Part shown: in pieces, positions 7,856 to 15,829 of the stretch | Layout: each line of letters begins with the position of its first letter | Position numbering within the stretch: the first letter of the stretch is position 1 | IMG/VR virus record: IMGVR_UViG_3300017917_002452 | Location: 1 to 26,081 of that record | DNA from: a virus | DNA length: 26,081 nt | Reading direction: 5' to 3' (one strand) | Notes under the pieces: generated by a model | Database searches by the model: none | The model's input: the letters and a program-made list of their open reading frames with translations, nothing else | What the model was told of the DNA's origin: nothing | Made by a program: the position numbers and the translations under genes

Positions 7856-9987
7856 TGGGAGTAACGAATACAAATGTAATTGCATATAAATTAGTTGCTA
7901 GTGGTAGTGTTATATTAGACCTATTTAATGATGAGGATATATTAATCTCAAATAACATTACAGGTCTTTTTGATATTGGTGTACTTCCAGCTGAATTTTC
8001 TAGAACAATTTTACTGCCAGGTACACAAAAGAACAACGCTTTCTTTGAGCATGTATATGATATATCGGTTGACAATCCTTATTTGTTTGCAACCAATGTA
8101 AAAGTGCCGGCTTATTTAGATTTTGACGGAATTTATATAGCAAGTGGATATTTGCAGCTTAATAAAGTTAATTTTTACGAAAGTGATGGTATTGAGTCTT
8201 ACGAAGTATCATTATTTGGTAGCGTAAGTAACTTTAGTAGGGATATAAATAGATTATTCCTTACTGATTTGACCTCTTTAAGACAATTTAATCATACTGC
8301 CTCATATAATGCAATTACCTCTAGTTGGAATGGTGAATTATTTAATGGCGCAATAGTATATCCAATGGCTGAGTATGGACAGGCAATGACTTTTATACCT
8401 AGCGATACAACATTTGGAATTAATACAACTTCAGGTTCATTAAATGTGCAAGACTGGAAGCCTTCTATACGATTAAAAGAGGTATGGGATGCAGTTTTTG
8501 ACACATTAGGTTATACATATACAAGCGAATTTTGGGATGAACCGTTTTTGAATAATGTATATATGATTTGTAATAATAATCTAAAATACATACAGTTAGA
8601 AGGCGATTACTATGGTTCAGCATCTATTGATTTAGAAAACTATGGCACATTTAGAATAACTTCGCCACCCTCAAGTAGTGCATATACTCCTAGAACACCA
8701 ATGACTGCCGGTAGTAAATTGGCATTACCTTGGAATAGTATTGAGGGTAATCGCTCAGGCTTATTAAATAGTAGTTTAGAATATAACTTGCCAATAAGTA
8801 GCTCGTTGCTTGGTGAAATGAAATTAGTGCTTGAGGTATCACAATCCTCAACACCTGGTAATGGTGTTCCTGCATTTGAATTAGTTATATCAGGCTCAAG
8901 TGGAAATGCAACTGTGCCTTTAGATGCAGTTAATACTTTCTTTAATAATGTTAAGAGAGCGGATATTACGCAAGGTGTGCCAACTGCTACTAGAATTTAT
9001 ACAGTAGCACAACAATTCAATAGTGGATACTTAAACCCTGGTGTATATAAGTTTTATTTAAGATATACAAACAATGGTGGAACTAACTTTGGTATATTTT
9101 TAGATGCAAACAGTAAGCCAGAAAGTTATTTACAATTAAAGAAAGTAAAGAATGCTGGTGAGGGATTACTATTAGATATTCCAAGCAACATGCCTTTTGG
9201 AACAACTGGTATTAAGTTAGTTGATTTTATTAAGGGTGTGCAAAAGAAATTTAATTTAGTGCTATACCCTGATAATACAAAGCCTAATGCATTTATAGTT
9301 GAGACATTTAATAATTGGTATAATAATGGTAGAGTAAAAGACTTTAACAAATTTATTAATCTTAACGATAGAGTTGAATGTATTCCTGCAAATGATTTAG
9401 CAGTTAATGAGCTAGATTTTGGAGATACGCTAGATACAGACTATGTGTCACAACAATTTAGTAAAGGGGCAAATAGAGAATATGGTAAGAGTTATTATAT
9501 TGATACAGCAAACTATTTCTCACAAGGTAAGTTTGAGGTAAAAACAACATTTGCATCGTCACCATTATTATATGTAACAGGTACTGGGCAATCCGGTTCA
9601 GCTGCAGTTACTAATTATGAGGTAAGCGTTGCTGACGGATTTGATAGTTTAGTGCCGGTTACTTGTTTAGGAACTAGCTATGATGATACATTCTATGCAA
9701 CTACTATTACTTTATATGATGACCAGGGTAATGTAACAACCAACTATGGAGCAGATATAATTGTTTCAGTTGATTATACTATTACACCTTGTGTCGGTTC
9801 ACCATTCACTCAAACAGTTGATATAATTGTTGGATATGGAGCTACTGGTGCAACTTATGTATATCCACAAACAGCTTATGTAGATTGTGGTAGCTCTCCT
9901 TGTGTTACAGAAACCAAAGTTATTGATTGCATATCAGCAGTTACTAACGCAACAATTAAAACCAGTTCACCAATAATAGCTTGCTAA
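7855..9987 (+). CDS. Large tail hub/baseplate-like protein
   Basis: A 710-residue protein. Residues 1-130 form a beta-rich domain (DLFNDEDILISNNITGLFDI... FSRTILLPGTQKNNAFFEH) typical of a conserved Bacteroidota phage tail protein. Residues about 200-240 contain PSIRLKEVWDAVFDTLGYTY, and about 445-480 contain VDFIKGVQKKFNLVLYPD. These two helix-strand units recall the domains of gp27-like tail hubs. The last 120 residues hold several cysteines and short strands (SPCVTETKVIDC... PIIAC), like the Cys-bearing domains of the next gene. Its first ATG overlaps the previous stop. Hub assignment is tentative; a virion tail location is more secure. Confidence 0.55.
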   Translation: MGVTNTNVIAYKLVASGSVILDLFNDEDILISNNITGLFDIGVLPAEFSRTILLPGTQKNNAFFEHVYDISVDNPYLFATNVKVPAYLDFDGIYIASGYLQLNKVNFYESDGIESYEVSLFGSVSNFSRDINRLFLTDLTSLRQFNHTASYNAITSSWNGELFNGAIVYPMAEYGQAMTFIPSDTTFGINTTSGSLNVQDWKPSIRLKEVWDAVFDTLGYTYTSEFWDEPFLNNVYMICNNNLKYIQLEGDYYGSASIDLENYGTFRITSPPSSSAYTPRTPMTAGSKLALPWNSIEGNRSGLLNSSLEYNLPISSSLLGEMKLVLEVSQSSTPGNGVPAFELVISGSSGNATVPLDAVNTFFNNVKRADITQGVPTATRIYTVAQQFNSGYLNPGVYKFYLRYTNNGGTNFGIFLDANSKPESYLQLKKVKNAGEGLLLDIPSNMPFGTTGIKLVDFIKGVQKKFNLVLYPDNTKPNAFIVETFNNWYNNGRVKDFNKFINLNDRVECIPANDLAVNELDFGDTLDTDYVSQQFSKGANREYGKSYYIDTANYFSQGKFEVKTTFASSPLLYVTGTGQSGSAAVTNYEVSVADGFDSLVPVTCLGTSYDDTFYATTITLYDDQGNVTTNYGADIIVSVDYTITPCVGSPFTQTVDIIVGYGATGATYVYPQTAYVDCGSSPCVTETKVIDCISAVTNATIKTSSPIIAC

Positions 9988-9988
9988 T

Positions 9989-12409
9989 ATGTCAAACCAA
10001 ATATATATACCGTCTTTTATTAGTGACCAAAACTTTAACCCAAATAGAGTCTTACCTAGATTATATTTTTACAATGGATTAAAACAAAGTGAAACTTATT
10101 TTATACAAAGCGGGTCTGCGAATTTACCACAAAACGCTTTCCCTTACTTTAATCATTACAGCGGAGAGCCAACGCAAGGCTCCCTTTCTTTATTATTTAA
10201 TAACGAAACAAGCCCATACGGCACAACTCCTATTGACTCTTTATACACAAGGTATTGGGAGACATATATAGATTTATTATATAATCCTAAAACGAGATTA
10301 TTTAACGCCTCCGCAATTATTCCTTTAGCTGACTATTTTGATATTAAGCTGAATGATATAGTGCAATGGAGAGGCAATTATTATCATTTAAGAGCTATTA
10401 ATGATTACAACTTAAAAACAGGTGAGTGTAAAATTCAGTTGTTAGGGCCTATTATTACCAATGCATTAGATAAGGTAGAATATACAACCACAACCACATT
10501 AACACCTACTACAAGTACAACTTCAACTACTACTGCTAGTCCAACAACTACCAGTACAACAACTGCTAGTCCAACAACTACAAGCACTACTACGGCAGCG
10601 CCTACAACTAGCACAACTACGGCTGTACCTACTACTACAAAATCACCTACTACAAGCACAACTACATTAACGCCTACTACTACTACAACACTTTGTCCTT
10701 GCCAAGCAGATATACAAATTACTGTTACAACTGCAGGAACAATAAGCTGGGTTGATTGCTTTGGTGTAACACAAACTGGCGGTTATACTGTTGGCAACTT
10801 TACTATACCTGGTTGTATCCAGCCATTTAGTATTGATTTTGGATTAGAAGCTGCAGGCTTTGTAACTGATTATGGCACATGTTGCACAGTAACAACCTCA
10901 ACTACTTTAAGTCCTACAACTAGCACCACAACTGCATCGCCAACAACAACTACTACAACGACACTTTGTCCTTGTCAGACAGGAGTTCAATTTACTGTAA
11001 CTACACCTGGTATTATTACTTATGTTGATTGCTTTGGAGTAACTCAAAGTGGTGGTTATTCAAATGGTAATTACACAATTTTTGAATGTATCCAACCATA
11101 TAGCATTGACTTTGGTTTAGAAGCTGCAGGCTTTGTAACTGATTATGGAACTTGTTGTACTGTAACTACAAGCACAACAACTACGGCAGCGCCAACTACA
11201 AGCACAACAACAGCGCCACCAACAACTTCAACTACTACTGCTAGACCTACTACAAGTACAACTACTATTAGACCGACAACTAGCACCACAACTGCAGCAC
11301 CTACTACAACGACAACTCTTTGTCCTTGTCAATCAGGAGTGCAGATTACTGTAACAACAGCAGGAACTATAACTTGGATTGATTGCTTTGGTGATACGCA
11401 AGTAGGTGGATATAGTGTTGGTAATTATACTATGCCTGGCTGTATTCAACCATTTAGTATTGACTTCGGTTTAGAAGCAGCTGGATTTGTAACTGATTAT
11501 GGAACTTGTTGCAGTGTTACGACTTCTACTACTTTAAGTCCTACTACTACAACTATATCTCCTACTACAAGTACAACCACAGCTGCACCAACTACAAGCA
11601 CTACAACAGCGCCGCCAACAACTAGTACTACAACAGCAGTGCCAACAACTAGTACTACAACAGCAGTGCCTACTACAACAGCTGCACCAACAACAACTAC
11701 AACACTTTGTCCTTGTCAATACGAAGTGCAGATTGAAGTAACGCTTCCTGGTATTGTAAGTTATACTGATTGTTTCGGTAATAGCTCAAGCGGATATTAT
11801 GGAGCAGGAACTTATACTATATACGAATGTATTCAACCAACAACTATTACATTTGAATACCCAACTGAAGGTCAGATAATTGATTTTGGAACTTGTTGCA
11901 CTGTAACTACTAGCACTACTTTAAGTCCTACTACAACAACAATAGCACCAACTACCTCAACTACTACGGCAGTTCCTACAACTACTGCAGCTCCAACTAC
12001 AAGCACTACAACAGCAGTGCCTACTACAACAGCTGCACCAACAACAAGTACAACTACGGCTCCGCCAACAACAAGTACAACAACAGCGCCTCCTACTACA
12101 AGCACTACAACAGCAGTGCCAACTACTACGGCAGCGCCTACAACTTCTACTACTACGGCAGTGCCAACTACTACTGTTGCACCAACGACTAGCACAACAA
12201 CAATTCAACCAAGCGATTGTTATGAATTTATAGCACCTGGTGAGTGTACTGTTGAATACTATGATTGTTATGGTAATCTTACACTTATTGAGATACCACC
12301 ACAGGATGCTGGATTATACTTTAATTTCTGTGCACAATCAATAGTTAGTAATAGTTGTAACGCATTTGCTACTGGAGTTTGTATAGATTGCGCTTGTCCT
12401 CCGAGTTAG
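9989..12409 (+). CDS. Mucin-like tail fibre: Thr/Pro stalks alternating with six-Cys domains
   Basis: An 806-residue protein. Residues 1-165 form an anchoring domain (RLYFYNGL... RYWETYIDLLYNPKTRLF... IIPLADYFDIKLND...GECKIQLLGP) resembling the C-terminal part of Bacteroidota phage hub proteins. Five Thr/Pro/Ser stalks follow (about 166-234, 300-325, 391-443, 509-572, 638-742), built from units like PTTSTTTAP. Between them lie four 65-residue domains (235-299, 326-390, 444-508, 573-637) starting LCPCQ and ending GTCC, with six cysteines at fixed places. A divergent Cys-rich domain closes the protein (744-806). The design suggests rigid extended spacers carrying disulfide-bonded knobs for host contact. 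The stalks are plausible O-glycosylation substrates, and four glycosyltransferase genes follow directly. Glycosylation itself is inferred. Confidence 0.72.
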   Translation: MSNQIYIPSFISDQNFNPNRVLPRLYFYNGLKQSETYFIQSGSANLPQNAFPYFNHYSGEPTQGSLSLLFNNETSPYGTTPIDSLYTRYWETYIDLLYNPKTRLFNASAIIPLADYFDIKLNDIVQWRGNYYHLRAINDYNLKTGECKIQLLGPIITNALDKVEYTTTTTLTPTTSTTSTTTASPTTTSTTTASPTTTSTTTAAPTTSTTTAVPTTTKSPTTSTTTLTPTTTTTLCPCQADIQITVTTAGTISWVDCFGVTQTGGYTVGNFTIPGCIQPFSIDFGLEAAGFVTDYGTCCTVTTSTTLSPTTSTTTASPTTTTTTTLCPCQTGVQFTVTTPGIITYVDCFGVTQSGGYSNGNYTIFECIQPYSIDFGLEAAGFVTDYGTCCTVTTSTTTTAAPTTSTTTAPPTTSTTTARPTTSTTTIRPTTSTTTAAPTTTTTLCPCQSGVQITVTTAGTITWIDCFGDTQVGGYSVGNYTMPGCIQPFSIDFGLEAAGFVTDYGTCCSVTTSTTLSPTTTTISPTTSTTTAAPTTSTTTAPPTTSTTTAVPTTSTTTAVPTTTAAPTTTTTLCPCQYEVQIEVTLPGIVSYTDCFGNSSSGYYGAGTYTIYECIQPTTITFEYPTEGQIIDFGTCCTVTTSTTLSPTTTTIAPTTSTTTAVPTTTAAPTTSTTTAVPTTTAAPTTSTTTAPPTTSTTTAPPTTSTTTAVPTTTAAPTTSTTTAVPTTTVAPTTSTTTIQPSDCYEFIAPGECTVEYYDCYGNLTLIEIPPQDAGLYFNFCAQSIVSNSCNAFATGVCIDCACPPS
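10691..11899 (+). repeat. Four copies of a 195-nt six-cysteine domain
   Basis: Copies encode residues 235-299, 326-390, 444-508 and 573-637 of the fibre, each exactly 65 residues. Copies 1-3 share long identical stretches (IDFGLEAAGFVTDYGTCC), while copy 4 has diverged in its second half. All keep cysteines at domain positions 2, 4, 23, 42, 64 and 65. This indicates internal duplication with later divergence of the fourth copy. Confidence 0.85.
11900..12214 (+). repeat. Longest Thr/Pro low-complexity stalk
   Basis: Encodes residues about 638-742 and consists almost only of Thr, Pro, Ala, Ser and Val in 6- and 9-residue units (PTTTAA, PTTSTTTAP). The DNA is a near-microsatellite of ACN codons. 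Unequal recombination could change stalk length in codon multiples. Confidence 0.8.
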
Positions 12410-12425
12410 TAAATTGTAATTGATA

Positions 12426-12434
12426 TATACTTAT
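12426..12434 (+). promoter_or_regulatory. Putative phage promoter (TATACTTAT)
   Basis: It lies 20 bases before the first glycosyltransferase, in a 45-base gap. The surrounding 13 bases (12424-12436) are identical to those at 20045-20057, which lie before the candidate RNA gene. Confidence 0.5.
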
Positions 12435-12454
12435 TACTATAACAAATACTAATT

Positions 12455-13381
12455 ATGAGATTTATATGCGCACAACCAGCTACAACTTATTATAGTTGGC
12501 AAGTAGAGGTAATGATAAACAATTTTATGGAACTAGGTATAAATCCTAATCACATAGATATTGTTTGCTGGAAGCCTAATGGAGAAATACCTGATGATTG
12601 GTCTAAATTGGCTAATAGATATAACACAGTTCGCTTCTTTTTTTATGATGATACTAGAGAAACTAAACACTATATATCCTCTATCCGTCCTAATGTATTA
12701 AGACAGCATTGGGAAGCTAGACCGGAAATATGGAAAGATACTATATTCTATCATGATTGCGATATAGTATTTACAAAGTTGCCAGACTTTAAGCAATTTG
12801 AAAATGATGATAAGTGGTATGGTAGCGATTGTAGATGGTATATAGGACATGATTATATATTATCTAAAGGACAAGATGTTTTGGATGCTATGTGTGATAT
12901 AACTGGAATGAATGCTGACATTATTAAAGCTAATGAATTAAACAGTATAGGTGCACAATATATATTAAAAGGTGTAGATGCAAATTATTGGAGAGATGTT
13001 GAAGCAGATAGTGAAAGACTATTTAAGGATATTACGGAGCTTAACAACAAAAAGAAAAAATTAGACCCAACTCACCACGAATTACAAATATGGTGTGCTG
13101 ATATGTGGGCTGTATTATGGAATGGGTGGAAGCGTGGAAAGGAAACTGTTTGTCATAACGATTTAACATTTGCTTGGGCAACTTCAGCTGAAAAAGAATG
13201 GCATGAATTTTATATCTTTCATAATGCCGGCGTAACAAGCAATAAAGATGGCTATTTTTACAAAGCAGATTACATAAATAAATTACCATATAATGAGACT
13301 ATTCAAGTAAAAAAAGATAGTGCATCATATCATTACTGGGAATTGATACAAAAAACAGCCAAAATCTCATGCTTAATATAG
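12455..13381 (+). CDS. Putative GT-A glycosyltransferase
   Basis: A 308-residue soluble protein. The start MRFICAQPATTYYSWQVEVM is a beta strand and helix of a Rossmann-like nucleotide-sugar fold. IFYHDCDIVF (residues 97-106) gives a DxD (Asp101, Asp103) expected to bind the metal and the UDP/GDP-sugar. Later segments (HELQIWCADMWAVLWNGWKRG and FYIFHNAGV) look like acceptor-side elements. It is the first of four glycosyltransferase genes sharing short overlaps: its end overlaps the next by 13 bases. No signal peptide or membrane helix, so it should act in the cytoplasm. Sugar donor and acceptor are unknown. Confidence 0.6.
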   Translation: MRFICAQPATTYYSWQVEVMINNFMELGINPNHIDIVCWKPNGEIPDDWSKLANRYNTVRFFFYDDTRETKHYISSIRPNVLRQHWEARPEIWKDTIFYHDCDIVFTKLPDFKQFENDDKWYGSDCRWYIGHDYILSKGQDVLDAMCDITGMNADIIKANELNSIGAQYILKGVDANYWRDVEADSERLFKDITELNNKKKKLDPTHHELQIWCADMWAVLWNGWKRGKETVCHNDLTFAWATSAEKEWHEFYIFHNAGVTSNKDGYFYKADYINKLPYNETIQVKKDSASYHYWELIQKTAKISCLI

Positions 13382-14352
13382 ATACCATATACTTTTTTTG
13401 GGAGGGACACATTCACCCAACACGCTTAAAGATACTGCAAGATTGCTTGTATTCAACTAGAGTATTCAATCCTAATAGAAAAATATGCTTATTTAGTAAT
13501 ACTATAACAAAAGATATGTTAGATGCTAGATATGATATAATAATTTTTAGATGGACAAATGAAATGTTCAAAGGATTACCTATACCTTATGAGCATTTAG
13601 AAAAGCATTATTTGCATACTAGCCCTAGAGAATTAAGCGATTTAATGAGATTTATATTGCTTTACAAGTATGGTGGAACTTACATTGATACAGACGATTT
13701 AGCTATTAAACCAATATCTGACACAAAGAATATAGTTTGCCGTAGTTATGACCCGCATACCTCATTCTACAATAAGATTACAGACGAACAATGCATTGAC
13801 GGTAAGCATAGAGAAATAAGAGGATACGATAATATACCAATGTTTCCACGCAATGACTGTTGGCATAATTTTGAACCTAACTCAAACTTTTTATTGCAAC
13901 TATTATCTAATCCTAAAATAACAAGCGTAGATAAAGCAATATACATAGGTGATAATTTTAGTTGGCAATCGTTGACACATGAAACAATACAAGCTAATAT
14001 AGATAAAATAGGAGTTGAATTTAATTTTGCTTTAACGCTATTGTATTTGTATGAGGATTTTGTTGCCGGTTCGTCTTACTGGGATAGATGCATGTATGGT
14101 GGTGAGATGTGTGACTTATGGAAAGAAATGCCTAATGTAGATAGTATGGAGTGGGGTAGCTATAAATGTAACAGAGACACTGCTTTAAGCCTCTATAATA
14201 AAATAGTGGATAGATACCCTCACCTTTCGCATTTATGGTTACACAGCAAAGATATGAAACAGGAATGGTTATTGCCTGAATTGACCGATGAACTATATTC
14301 TCCGTCAACTTGGATATTAAACGAAGTAAGAAATAAAATACATGCATTCTAA
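13369..14352 (+). CDS. DXD-type glycosyltransferase (Gly_transf_sug / GT32-like)
   Basis: A 327-residue protein. SDLMRFILLYKYGGTYIDTDD (residues 90-110) is the signature of the DXD sugar-binding family: an R in the helix, YGG-Y-D, then Asp107-Thr-Asp109. The N-terminus IYFFWEGHIHP matches the usual first strand of the family (xxxIPKIIHFxW-like). Later WHNF and HETIQ fit the acceptor part. Members transfer hexoses in capsule, LPS or protein glycosylation. Its overlaps (13 bases before, 11 after) show it belongs to one translational unit with its neighbours. Cytoplasmic, no membrane helix. Confidence 0.8.
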   Translation: MLNIDTIYFFWEGHIHPTRLKILQDCLYSTRVFNPNRKICLFSNTITKDMLDARYDIIIFRWTNEMFKGLPIPYEHLEKHYLHTSPRELSDLMRFILLYKYGGTYIDTDDLAIKPISDTKNIVCRSYDPHTSFYNKITDEQCIDGKHREIRGYDNIPMFPRNDCWHNFEPNSNFLLQLLSNPKITSVDKAIYIGDNFSWQSLTHETIQANIDKIGVEFNFALTLLYLYEDFVAGSSYWDRCMYGGEMCDLWKEMPNVDSMEWGSYKCNRDTALSLYNKIVDRYPHLSHLWLHSKDMKQEWLLPELTDELYSPSTWILNEVRNKIHAF

Positions 14353-14968
14353 ATTTACAGTAATAATTCCTACGCTTTGGAGGTCAGCTCATATACACAC
14401 TATGCTTGACGCCTATGAGCAGTGCGAACTTGTTGGTGAGATAATACTAATTGACAACGATAATGCTGCTAGTGACAAATTAAATAAGCAATACACAAAG
14501 CTTAGAGTATTACCACAGCAAGAAAACATTTATGTAAACCCTGCTTGGAATTTAGGAGTTAGTTTTGCTAATTACAGTAAGATAGCTATTGCAAACGATG
14601 ACATATTATTTAGCAGTGATATATTTGAATGGGTTAAAGACCACATGGATACAGGCGTAATAGGAATGTGTTGTAGTGCTTATGACCCGATTGATAGGGA
14701 TTTACCTTATGAGTTAGAGAAAGTTGATAGGCGTCCACCGGGATGGGGTTGCCTGATGTTTATAGAGAAGCACAACTATACACCAATACCACTATGGCTT
14801 AAAATAGCGTGTGGTGATGATTACTTGATGCATAATGTAAGCGGAGGCGCATATATATTAAAGAATTTAAGAGTTGGTGGCACAATGTCAGCTACTTCTT
14901 TACTGGGAGATTATGTTAGAGTGGCAGATGAAGACATAGAAAAATATAAACAAATGAACAATGATTAG
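14342..14968 (+). CDS. Family 2-like glycosyltransferase (short)
   Basis: A 208-residue protein. FTVIIPTLWRS (5-15) is the first strand of GT2 enzymes. EIILIDNDNA (33-42) is the second strand with the nucleotide-binding Asp. NPAWNLGVSFA (66-76) is the classical GT2 'xxNxGxxxA' element. IANDDILF (83-90) supplies the metal-binding acidic pair. GDDYLM near residues 158-163 may hold the catalytic base. It is shorter than most GT2 enzymes and lacks a membrane tail. It overlaps the flanking genes by 11 and 8 bases. Confidence 0.75.
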   Translation: MHSKFTVIIPTLWRSAHIHTMLDAYEQCELVGEIILIDNDNAASDKLNKQYTKLRVLPQQENIYVNPAWNLGVSFANYSKIAIANDDILFSSDIFEWVKDHMDTGVIGMCCSAYDPIDRDLPYELEKVDRRPPGWGCLMFIEKHNYTPIPLWLKIACGDDYLMHNVSGGAYILKNLRVGGTMSATSLLGDYVRVADEDIEKYKQMNND

Positions 14969-15659
14969 CGTATTAACACTTACTTACCAAAGACATCACT
15001 TATTAGAGGAAGCAATACACTCTTTCTTATCGCAAGACTGGGATGGTGAAGCTGAAATGGTTATTATTAATGATAGCCCAATAGTCAAATATGAAATTGA
15101 CAATCCAAAAGTTAGAATTATTAACTGCGATAAACGCTTTAGTTCAATTAGTAGAAAGTTAGAGTTTGGTTTTAAGCAATGTAAAGGTGATTACATATAT
15201 AGATTAGATGATGATGATTTAATGGCACCTTGGGCTTTAACACTACATGCACAATATAGAGAGCTAAGACCAAATATGGATGTTTATAGATGCCAAAAGC
15301 ATTATTTCTTTTGCGAAAACAAGTATCAAGCATTGTCTGACAGCATTAATAATGGTAATACATATAAAAAAGAATATATAGAAAGAATACCATTTAACGA
15401 TAGTAGCATGGGTGAGGATAATTATATAACATTCTTTCATAACGCAACAATATATACAGCTGATTTAGGCAGATATACTATGATTTATCGCTGGGGAATG
15501 AATACTTTCCATGTATCAGGTATGGGTGGTGATAAAGGACCTGATTATGTAAACAATGCAGTAGATGCGGCTGTTAAGCATATTGAAGGTACTGTAAAAT
15601 TGCAACCTAAATTTAAGAGTGATTACTACGCTCTATTACCAGAGTATAAGAAAGATTAG
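14961..15659 (+). CDS. Family 2 glycosyltransferase
   Basis: A 232-residue protein with clear GT2 features: ISVLTLTYQRHHLLEEAIHS (2-21) as first strand and helix, MVIINDSP (33-40) as second strand with the nucleotide-binding Asp, and GDYIYRLDDDDLMAPWAL (76-93) with the DDDD metal site. MGEDNYITF (about 150-158) probably carries the catalytic Asp/Glu (the ED motif). It is the last of four overlapping glycosyltransferases. Cytoplasmic, no membrane segment. Substrates are unknown. Confidence 0.82.
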   Translation: MISVLTLTYQRHHLLEEAIHSFLSQDWDGEAEMVIINDSPIVKYEIDNPKVRIINCDKRFSSISRKLEFGFKQCKGDYIYRLDDDDLMAPWALTLHAQYRELRPNMDVYRCQKHYFFCENKYQALSDSINNGNTYKKEYIERIPFNDSSMGEDNYITFFHNATIYTADLGRYTMIYRWGMNTFHVSGMGGDKGPDYVNNAVDAAVKHIEGTVKLQPKFKSDYYALLPEYKKD

Positions 15660-15679
15660 TCCAAAATAGTTAAATAGAT

Positions 15680-15829
15680 ATGTTAAAGAATATATTAAAC
15701 ATGCTGCAAAGTGATAACCTGTATGGAGTATCACATAATATAGATATTGCAAAAGGTAAGTACAAGATACCACAAAGTATGTCTGAAGCTAAAAAGCAGA
15801 TAAAACTAATTTGGAAAAGTAAAAGATAA
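15680..15829 (+). CDS. Small basic protein upstream of the tape measure
   Basis: A 49-residue protein, MLKNILNML to KLIWKSKR, with a basic C-terminal helix. Its stop shares a base with the tape-measure ATG (TAATG), so translation is probably coupled. The leader contains AGTTAAATAG, as at two other genes. In many siphophages the genes before the tape measure encode tail assembly chaperones, but this product is far too short to be a normal one. I do not recognise it; it may be a remnant or a translational lead-in. Confidence 0.5.
   Translation: MLKNILNMLQSDNLYGVSHNIDIAKGKYKIPQSMSEAKKQIKLIWKSKR

Noticed and set aside
11872-12208. Long minus-strand reading frames opposite the Thr stalks (Val/Gly- or Cys/Ser-rich)
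   Set aside because: They are mirror images of the ACN-repeat coding strand with no independent start or sequence complexity.
10484-12214. Possible CRISPR-like array of short repeats
   Set aside because: Units are contiguous coding triplets in an open frame with no unique spacers of constant length.
13041-13289. Minus-strand frame inside the first glycosyltransferase
   Set aside because: Shadow of a gene with clear GT features; no leader or start context.
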